Below, piece after piece: positions 14,672 to 19,904 of a DNA stretch of 19,904 bases (position 1 is its first letter; each line of letters begins with the position of its first letter). This DNA is from SIG480 sp045649265 (lineage in GTDB: Bacteria; Bacillota; Clostridia; Oscillospirales; JAAYXM01), in contig JAZRPO010000028.1 of assembly GCA_045649265.1 (NCBI GenBank), forward strand, positions 1 to 19,904. The letters run 5' to 3'. Both the position numbers and the translations under genes were made by a program. The notes under the pieces were generated by a model. That model had not been told where the DNA came from, did not search any database, and was given only the letters and a program-made list of their open reading frames with translations.

Positions 14672-17600
14672 ATGGCAAGAAAAAAAGTTTCCATGGATGG
14701 TAATACTGCTGCGGCTCACGTCAGTTATGCGTTTACCGAAGTCGCTGCTATTTACCCTATCACACCTTCAAGCCCGATGGCTGAGGTAACAGACACTTGG
14801 TCCGCAACAGACAAAAACATTTTCGGAGAACCCGCAAGAAATATTTTCGGCGACCGTGTTAAGATGGTCGAGATGCAGTCCGAAGGCGGCGCAGCAGGCG
14901 CTGTTCACGGCTCTCTCGCAGCAGGTGCTCTCACAACCACCTACACGGCATCCCAGGGTCTTCTCCTTATGATTCCCAATATGTATAAAATCGCAGGCGA
15001 GCTTCTTCCGAGCGTTATTCATGTTTCCGCTCGTTGTGTAGCTTCACATGCCCTTAACATTTTCGGTGACCATTCTGACGTATATGCTTGCCGCCAGACA
15101 GGCTATGCTATGATGGCTGAAACCAACCAGCAGGAAATCATGGCCCTCGGCGCTGTTGCTCACCTTGCAACAATCAAGGGCCGCGTTCCCTTCCTCAACT
15201 TCTTTGACGGTTTCAGAACCTCTCACGAAATCCAGAAAATCGAAGCTTGGGATTACGAAGACCTCAAGGAAATGGTTGATATGGATGCAGTTCGTGCATT
15301 CCGCGCGCGTTCCATCAACCCTGAGCACCCTGTTCTTCGTGGCTCTGCTGAAAACGGAGACATATTCTTCCAGCACAGAGAGGCTTGCAACGAGTATTAC
15401 AACGCTCTCCCCGCTATCGTTGAAGAATATATGGACAAGGTCAATGCAAAGCTTGGCACAAACTACAAGCTCTTCAACTACTATGGTGCTCCCGATGCTG
15501 ATCGCGTAATCATCGCTATGGGTTCTGTCTGCGACGTTGCAGAAGAAGTTATCGACTACATGAACGCACACGGCGAAAAGGTCGGTCTTATCAAGGTCCG
15601 CCTCTACCGTCCGTTCGTTCCTGAGAAGCTCCTCGAAGCTATCCCGTCAACTGTCAAGAGCATCGCAGTTCTCGACAGAACAAAAGAACCCGGTTCACTC
15701 GGCGAGCCGCTTTATCTCGACGTTGTTACTGCACTTGCATCTCTTGGTAAGAACGATGTTAAGGTTGTCGGCGGTCGTTACGGTCTCGGCTCAAAGGATA
15801 CTCCTCCTTCAAGCATATTTGCTGCTTTTGCAAACCTTGCTACACCGAACCCGAAGAACAACTTCACACTCGGTATCGTAGACGACGTCACAGGCCTCTC
15901 TCTTGAAGAAAAATCTTGCCCGGATACCTCTGCTGAGGGAACAATCTCCTGCAAGTTCTGGGGTCTCGGCGGTGACGGTACTGTCGGTGCTAACAAGAAC
16001 TCGATCAAAATCATTGGTGACCATACCGACAAGTTCATCCAGGCATACTTCCAGTATGACTCGAAGAAGACCGGCGGTATCACGATTTCTCACCTCCGTT
16101 TCGGTGATAAGCCGATTAAGTCCACCTACTACGTCAACAAGGCAAACTTTGTTGCTTGCCACAACTCCTCCTATATTCTCAAAGGCTATAAGATAGTTGA
16201 AGACGTTGTTCCGGGCGGTACATTCATGCTTGACTGCCAGTGGTCAAAGGACGAGCTTGATTCGTTCCTCCCCGCATCTGTCAAGTCATACATCGCTAAC
16301 AACAACATCAAGTTCTACACAATCGACGCTACAAACATTGCTATCAAGGAAATCGGAAACGCAAAGGTTAAGAATACAATTCTCCAATCTGCTTTCTTTG
16401 CCCTTGCTAACATCCTTCCGAAGGACGAAGCTATCGAGTACATGAAAAAGATGGCATACAAGTCCTATATCAAGAAGGGCGAAGCTATAGTTGAACTCAA
16501 CTACAAGGCTATTGACGCCGGCGCAAATGCTATGGTTGAAATTGATGTTCCCGCTTCCTGGAAGGATGCAAAGGACGATACAGTCAAGGCTCCGGCAACA
16601 GGAAAGAGACAGGAACTTGTTGATTTCGTTAACAACATTGTTGAACCTGTTTCACGTATGCAGGGTGACTCTCTCCCGGTTTCTGCTTTCAAGAACATGG
16701 CAGACGGTACGTTCCCGCAGGGCTCTGCGGCATATGAGAAGCGCGGCGTGGCAGTTTCTGTTCCGATCTGGCATCCGGAGAACTGCATTCAGTGTAACAA
16801 CTGTGCATTCGTTTGCCCGCATGCTACAATCCGTCCGTTCGCACTTACAGCAGAGGAAGCAGCTAATGCTCCCGAGGTTACAAAGTTTACAGAGAAGCCT
16901 GTTCTCAAGACAGACTACAAGTTCACAATGGCAATCAGCCCGATGGACTGCATGGGATGTACTCTCTGCGTTAAGGCCTGCCCGGTTACTGCAAAGGCTG
17001 AGCGCGACGGAAACCCCGAGAAGAAGGCTATCGAAATGACAAGCCAGGCATCACAGCTTGATCAGCAGGCAGCATTTGACTACTGCGTTGCAAACGTTTC
17101 CGAGAAGCCTGAGCTCATCAACAAGACAATCAAGGGCAGCCAGTTCAAGCAGCCGCTCCTCGAGTTCTCAGGCTCTTGCGCAGGTTGTGCTGAAACCTCT
17201 TACGCTCGCCTTATCACTCAGCTCTTCGGCGAGAGAATGTATATCTCTAACGCTACAGGCTGTTCATCAATCTGGGGTGGCTCTGCTCCTGCTACACCGT
17301 ACACCGTAAACCGTGAAAGCGGAAAGGGTCCGGCTTGGGCAAACTCACTCTTCGAGGATAACGCAGAGCACGGTCTTGGTATGTATCTCGGCCAGAAGAC
17401 AATCCGTGAGCGCCTCATCTCTGACGTTGAGAAAATCGTCGCTGGGGACAAGGCTCCGGCTGAGCTTAAGGCAGCTGCCGAGGAATACCTCGCAACAAAG
17501 GACAACGGCGAAGCAAACGAAGCTGCAACAAAGGCTCTCGTTGCAGAGCTTCAAAAGGTTGCAGGAGGTTGCGACCTCTGTGCCGGCATCCTCGCAGAGA

Positions 17601-18265
17601 AGGATTACCTCTCCAAGAAGTCCGTTTGGATCTTCGGTGGAGACGGTTGGGCATACGACATCGGCTTCGGCGGTCTCGACCACGTTCTCGCATCAGGTGA
17701 AGATGTAAACATCATGGTCTTCGACACAGAAGTTTACTCCAACACCGGTGGACAGGCTTCCAAGGCTTCCAACATTGGTCAGGTTGCTCAGTTCGCTGCA
17801 GCAGGTAAGAACATCTTCAAAAAGAACCTCGCTGATATTGCAATGTCATACGGCTACGTTTACGTTGCTCAGGTTGCTATGGGTGCTGACATGAACCAGA
17901 CTCTCAAGGCTCTTGCTGAGGCTGAGGCTTATCCGGGTCCGTCACTCATCATCGGATATGCTCCCTGCGAAATGCACGGTATCAAGGGTGGCATGGTCAA
18001 CTGCCAGCAGGAAATGAAAAAGGCTGTTGATTCAGGTTACTGGCAGATGTTCAGATATAACCCGGCTCTCAAGGCTGAGGGCAAGGAAGCATTTATCCTT
18101 GACTCCAAGGAGCCGACAGGAAACTATGTCGACTTCATCAAGGGCGAAACACGTTACGCTCGCCTCGTTCAGCAGTTCCCCGACAGAGCAGAAGCTCTCT
18201 TCGCTAAGGCTGAGGAACACGCAAAGGCTCGTTACGAAGACCTTGCAAAGCGCGCAGGCAAGTAA
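14672..18265 (+). CDS. nifJ: Pyruvate:ferredoxin (flavodoxin) oxidoreductase, single-chain
   Basis: This enzyme oxidatively decarboxylates pyruvate to acetyl-CoA and CO2, reducing ferredoxin. The 1197 residues cover all domains of the fused form. Near the N-terminus is YPITPSSPMAE (about 28-38). A two-cluster ferredoxin insert has Cys705, 708, 711, 715 and Cys760, 763, 766, 770. The proximal cluster uses Cys836, Cys839, Cys864 and Cys1099, spaced like those of Desulfovibrio PFOR. The thiamine-diphosphate site is GGDGWAYDIGFGG (about 989-1001), followed by TEVYSNTGGQASKAS. AAGGAGG precedes the ATG by about 9 bases. Codon choice is strongly shifted to CTC, TTC, AAC and GAC compared with the glycogen genes, suggesting very high expression. 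It is a single-gene transcript with its own promoter and terminator. Confidence 0.97.
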   Translation: MARKKVSMDGNTAAAHVSYAFTEVAAIYPITPSSPMAEVTDTWSATDKNIFGEPARNIFGDRVKMVEMQSEGGAAGAVHGSLAAGALTTTYTASQGLLLMIPNMYKIAGELLPSVIHVSARCVASHALNIFGDHSDVYACRQTGYAMMAETNQQEIMALGAVAHLATIKGRVPFLNFFDGFRTSHEIQKIEAWDYEDLKEMVDMDAVRAFRARSINPEHPVLRGSAENGDIFFQHREACNEYYNALPAIVEEYMDKVNAKLGTNYKLFNYYGAPDADRVIIAMGSVCDVAEEVIDYMNAHGEKVGLIKVRLYRPFVPEKLLEAIPSTVKSIAVLDRTKEPGSLGEPLYLDVVTALASLGKNDVKVVGGRYGLGSKDTPPSSIFAAFANLATPNPKNNFTLGIVDDVTGLSLEEKSCPDTSAEGTISCKFWGLGGDGTVGANKNSIKIIGDHTDKFIQAYFQYDSKKTGGITISHLRFGDKPIKSTYYVNKANFVACHNSSYILKGYKIVEDVVPGGTFMLDCQWSKDELDSFLPASVKSYIANNNIKFYTIDATNIAIKEIGNAKVKNTILQSAFFALANILPKDEAIEYMKKMAYKSYIKKGEAIVELNYKAIDAGANAMVEIDVPASWKDAKDDTVKAPATGKRQELVDFVNNIVEPVSRMQGDSLPVSAFKNMADGTFPQGSAAYEKRGVAVSVPIWHPENCIQCNNCAFVCPHATIRPFALTAEEAANAPEVTKFTEKPVLKTDYKFTMAISPMDCMGCTLCVKACPVTAKAERDGNPEKKAIEMTSQASQLDQQAAFDYCVANVSEKPELINKTIKGSQFKQPLLEFSGSCAGCAETSYARLITQLFGERMYISNATGCSSIWGGSAPATPYTVNRESGKGPAWANSLFEDNAEHGLGMYLGQKTIRERLISDVEKIVAGDKAPAELKAAAEEYLATKDNGEANEAATKALVAELQKVAGGCDLCAGILAEKDYLSKKSVWIFGGDGWAYDIGFGGLDHVLASGEDVNIMVFDTEVYSNTGGQASKASNIGQVAQFAAAGKNIFKKNLADIAMSYGYVYVAQVAMGADMNQTLKALAEAEAYPGPSLIIGYAPCEMHGIKGGMVNCQQEMKKAVDSGYWQMFRYNPALKAEGKEAFILDSKEPTGNYVDFIKGETRYARLVQQFPDRAEALFAKAEEHAKARYEDLAKRAGK

Positions 18266-18278
18266 GTTCAATACAACA

Positions 18279-18313
18279 AAAAACGGTTTGGTGGAAACAC
18301 CAAGCCGTTTTTC
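18279..18313 (+). terminator. Rho-independent terminator after PFOR
   Basis: AAAAACGGTTTGGTG (18279-18293) and CACCAAGCCGTTTTT (18298-18312) form a 15-bp stem with one G-U pair and a stable GAAA tetraloop, ending in a T-run. It starts 13 bases past the stop codon. Confidence 0.92.
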
Positions 18314-18399
18314 TCTGCTTATTATAATAAAGGCTTTCTGTTTAAGGATAATATTTTTCTCTCTTTGTCACAGAAAACAAACGTTTCTCAATAAAAAAC

Positions 18400-18428
18400 T
18401 TTACTATTTTTTCATAATATGATAAAAT
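18400..18428 (+). promoter_or_regulatory. Promoter of the lipid kinase gene
   Basis: TTTACT (18400-18405), 17 bases, TAAAAT (18423-18428), with TG at 18420-18421 giving an extended -10. The hexamers are identical to those of the PFOR promoter. The ATG lies 40 bases downstream with CAGGAG before it. Confidence 0.62.
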
Positions 18429-18468
18429 TATTTCCAGAAAAAATGACATTTTTCACAGGAGATATAAT

Positions 18469-19455
18469 ATGAAAAAGTATATCCTATACAATCCCCTCGC
18501 AGGTAACGAAAAAAGCACACTTGATGCCACAAAACTCGACGCTCTGTATATAGGCCACGAGCTTGTATACAAGGACATTCTAGGAATCGAAAACTATGAA
18601 GAGTTTTTTGCAAATCTCGCGCCGGATGATGAGATTATCATCTGCGGAGGTGACGGCACACTCAACAATTTCATAAACAACCTTGGAGATACAAAAATTA
18701 AGAACAATCTCTACTACTACGCAACAGGAAGCGGAAACGACTTTCTGCGCGACCTTGAAAAGCCGCGGGGTTCAGAGCCTTTCCTTATTAATGAGTATAT
18801 CAAAACTCTCCCGACAGTCGAAATCTCAGGAGAAGAGAAAAAGTTTTTCAATGGCGTAGGTTACGGGCTCGACGGCGCCGTTTGCGCAACCGGCAACGCA
18901 CTTCGCAAAAAGACAAAAAAGCCTATCAACTACACCGCTCTTGCACTTCGCCTGATTCTTTTCAGCTTCCGCCCGAGAGCTGCAAAAGTAACGGTTGACG
19001 GGGTGACTTATGAGCACAAACGAGTCTGGCTTTCAACCGCTATGCTCGGCAGATTTTTCGGCGGTGGTATGATGATTGCTCCCGCTCAGGCGAGAGATGG
19101 CGACGAGCTTTCTCTTGTAGTCGCCCATAACTGCGGACGGTTCAAACTTCTGACCGTCTTCCCATCTATATTCAGCGGTCAGCATATCAAGTACAAAAAG
19201 CAAATCTGCATATATACCGGAAAGGAAATTACCGTTGAATATAACACGCCCTGCGAAATGCAGATTGACGGTGAGACGTATCTCAATGTCAAGCGTTACA
19301 CCGCGCGTGCCGCTTCCTTCATTACCACGGAAAATTCGGCTGAGCCCGAAACAGAGTTTGAGGAGATTGAGCTTGGAGCTGTACCTGTGACTGTCCCCGA
19401 GACAAAGCCCGAGTCCGAAGAAAATTTCTCCCCGACACAGCTTGGATTCTTTTAA
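18469..19455 (+). CDS. Diacylglycerol kinase family lipid kinase (DagK/YegS-like)
   Basis: The family phosphorylates diacylglycerol or related lipids with ATP, recycling them to phosphatidic acid at the inner face of the membrane. The 328-residue protein starts MKKYILYNPLAGNE, where NPLAG is the N-terminal nucleotide-binding motif. It carries the signature CGGDGTLNNF (about 59-68), ATGSGNDFLRD (about 85-95) and CEMQIDGE near 262-269, where the family's catalytic acid is expected. There are no transmembrane segments. Residues from about 287 to the end form an acidic, proline- and glutamate-rich tail beyond the folded core, probably disordered. AGGAG lies about 7 bases before the ATG. It is a monocistronic unit convergent with the PEP carboxykinase gene. 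The exact lipid substrate is not determinable. Confidence 0.88.
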   Translation: MKKYILYNPLAGNEKSTLDATKLDALYIGHELVYKDILGIENYEEFFANLAPDDEIIICGGDGTLNNFINNLGDTKIKNNLYYYATGSGNDFLRDLEKPRGSEPFLINEYIKTLPTVEISGEEKKFFNGVGYGLDGAVCATGNALRKKTKKPINYTALALRLILFSFRPRAAKVTVDGVTYEHKRVWLSTAMLGRFFGGGMMIAPAQARDGDELSLVVAHNCGRFKLLTVFPSIFSGQHIKYKKQICIYTGKEITVEYNTPCEMQIDGETYLNVKRYTARAASFITTENSAEPETEFEEIELGAVPVTVPETKPESEENFSPTQLGFF

Positions 19456-19466
19456 ACAACCAACAC

Positions 19467-19503
19467 AAAACACCACGTGAAAATTTCACGTGGTGTTTTT
19501 TTT
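19467..19503. terminator. Bidirectional terminator between the lipid kinase and PEP carboxykinase genes
   Basis: AAAACACCACGTG (19467-19479) and CACGTGGTGTTTT (19487-19499) form a perfect 13-bp stem around AAAATTT. Eight Ts follow on the plus strand and four on the minus strand, so it should stop both convergent transcripts, more strongly that of the lipid kinase. Confidence 0.9.
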
Positions 19504-19508
19504 GTTTA

Positions 19509-19904
19509 TTAGCCGAGGCGGGACTTGAGGCCTTCGAGCTGGTTGTACATTTCTTTCGGCATTCTGTTGCCAACGCTCTGAATCTTTGCATAGAACTCTT
19601 CGAGGTTAGCAGCATCTTCCTTCCAGAGGTTGTTATCAACTGAGAGGATGTCGTTGAGGACGTCGAGTGTAACCTCATCCTCAATTCCTTCACGGTTGAT
19701 GTCTTCAGCCTTCGGAACAAAACCGATGGGAGTTTCAACAGCGTCAACTTCGTCGTCACAGCGCTTGAGAATCCACTCAAGAACGCGGAGGTTGTCACCG
19801 AATCCCGGCCAGAGGAACTTGCCGTTAGAATCGGTTCTGAACCAGTTGGTGTTGAATATCTTCGGCTTCTTCGTGATCTTCTCGCCCATTTCAAGCCAAT
19901 GTGC
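19509..19904 (-). CDS. pckG: Phosphoenolpyruvate carboxykinase (GTP type), C-terminal part (runs off right edge)
   Basis: The open frame enters from the right edge and runs 131 codons to a TAA at 19511-19509. It begins AHWLEMGEK and includes IFNTNWFRTDSNGKFLWPGF followed by GDNLRVLEWILKRC, a C-terminal signature of GTP-dependent PEP carboxykinase (NWFR-D-GKFLWPGFG-N-RVL-WI). The frame is open upstream of the first internal ATG at 19889, so that Met is not the start. The enzyme interconverts oxaloacetate and PEP; in fermenting gut Clostridia it often runs in the carboxylating direction. The GTP- and metal-binding loops lie outside the window. The gene name follows the GTP type. Confidence 0.9.
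   Translation of the reverse strand, partial: AHWLEMGEKITKKPKIFNTNWFRTDSNGKFLWPGFGDNLRVLEWILKRCDDEVDAVETPIGFVPKAEDINREGIEDEVTLDVLNDILSVDNNLWKEDAANLEEFYAKIQSVGNRMPKEMYNQLEGLKSRLG

Noticed and set aside
15044..15571. 175-residue antisense frame inside PFOR, and several shifted frames between 15156 and 17708
   Set aside because: They are by-products of the biased codon use of PFOR; no ribosome-binding sites or family motifs.
1..19904. tRNA, rRNA, CRISPR, insertion sequence or phage features
   Set aside because: No cloverleaf-like, repeated-spacer or transposase signals were seen; the genes and short gaps account for nearly all of the window, with no gene-free stretch above 300 bases.

Overview
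The window looks like chromosomal DNA of an anaerobic, endospore-forming Clostridia bacterium, probably of a gut-type Oscillospiraceae/Ruminococcaceae or Lachnospiraceae lineage. The reasons are: a glgB-C-D-A-P-malQ glycogen operon with a separate GlgD subunit, the start of the sporulation regulator spoIIID, a single-chain pyruvate:ferredoxin oxidoreductase, a PduL-type phosphotransacylase, a GTP-type PEP carboxykinase, purine-rich Shine-Dalgarno sequences and housekeeping-type promoters. The genus cannot be fixed from the sequence alone. I see no mobile elements, CRISPR arrays, rRNA or tRNA genes.

Layout. Positions 1-121 (minus) hold the first 40 codons of spoIIID. Positions 234-9858 (minus) form one operon in the order glgB, glgC, glgD, glgA, glgP, malQ. 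It reads toward spoIIID with no evident terminator between them. Positions 9859-10024 are a divergent control region with a long AT-rich inverted repeat. Positions 10025-11869 (plus) encode a cytoplasmic GH13 alpha-glucan hydrolase. An MFS transporter with its own promoter and terminator follows (12019-13260). Then come pduL and a nitroreductase-family gene as a two-gene unit (13395-14539), a PFOR gene (14672-18265), a diacylglycerol-kinase-family lipid kinase (18469-19455), and at the right edge the 3' end of a convergent PEP carboxykinase gene (19509-19904, minus).

How it fits together. GlgC/GlgD make ADP-glucose, GlgA elongates and GlgB branches the glucan. GlgP, MalQ and the GH13 enzyme return it to glucose-1-phosphate and small sugars. 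Downstream carbon passes through PEP (PEP carboxykinase) and pyruvate (PFOR) to acetyl-CoA, which PduL can convert to acetyl phosphate. The window therefore spans storage-polymer metabolism and the fermentative pyruvate/acetate node.

The most interesting point is at the left edge. A candidate sigma-E promoter for spoIIID lies inside a 30-bp dyad that overlaps the spoIIID ribosome-binding site. Read-through RNA from the glycogen operon would fold the site shut, while RNA started at the sigma-E promoter would lack the blocking arm. This is inferred from sequence and untested. The rest of the window is mainly recognisable central metabolism, and I do not see a wholly new multi-gene system.
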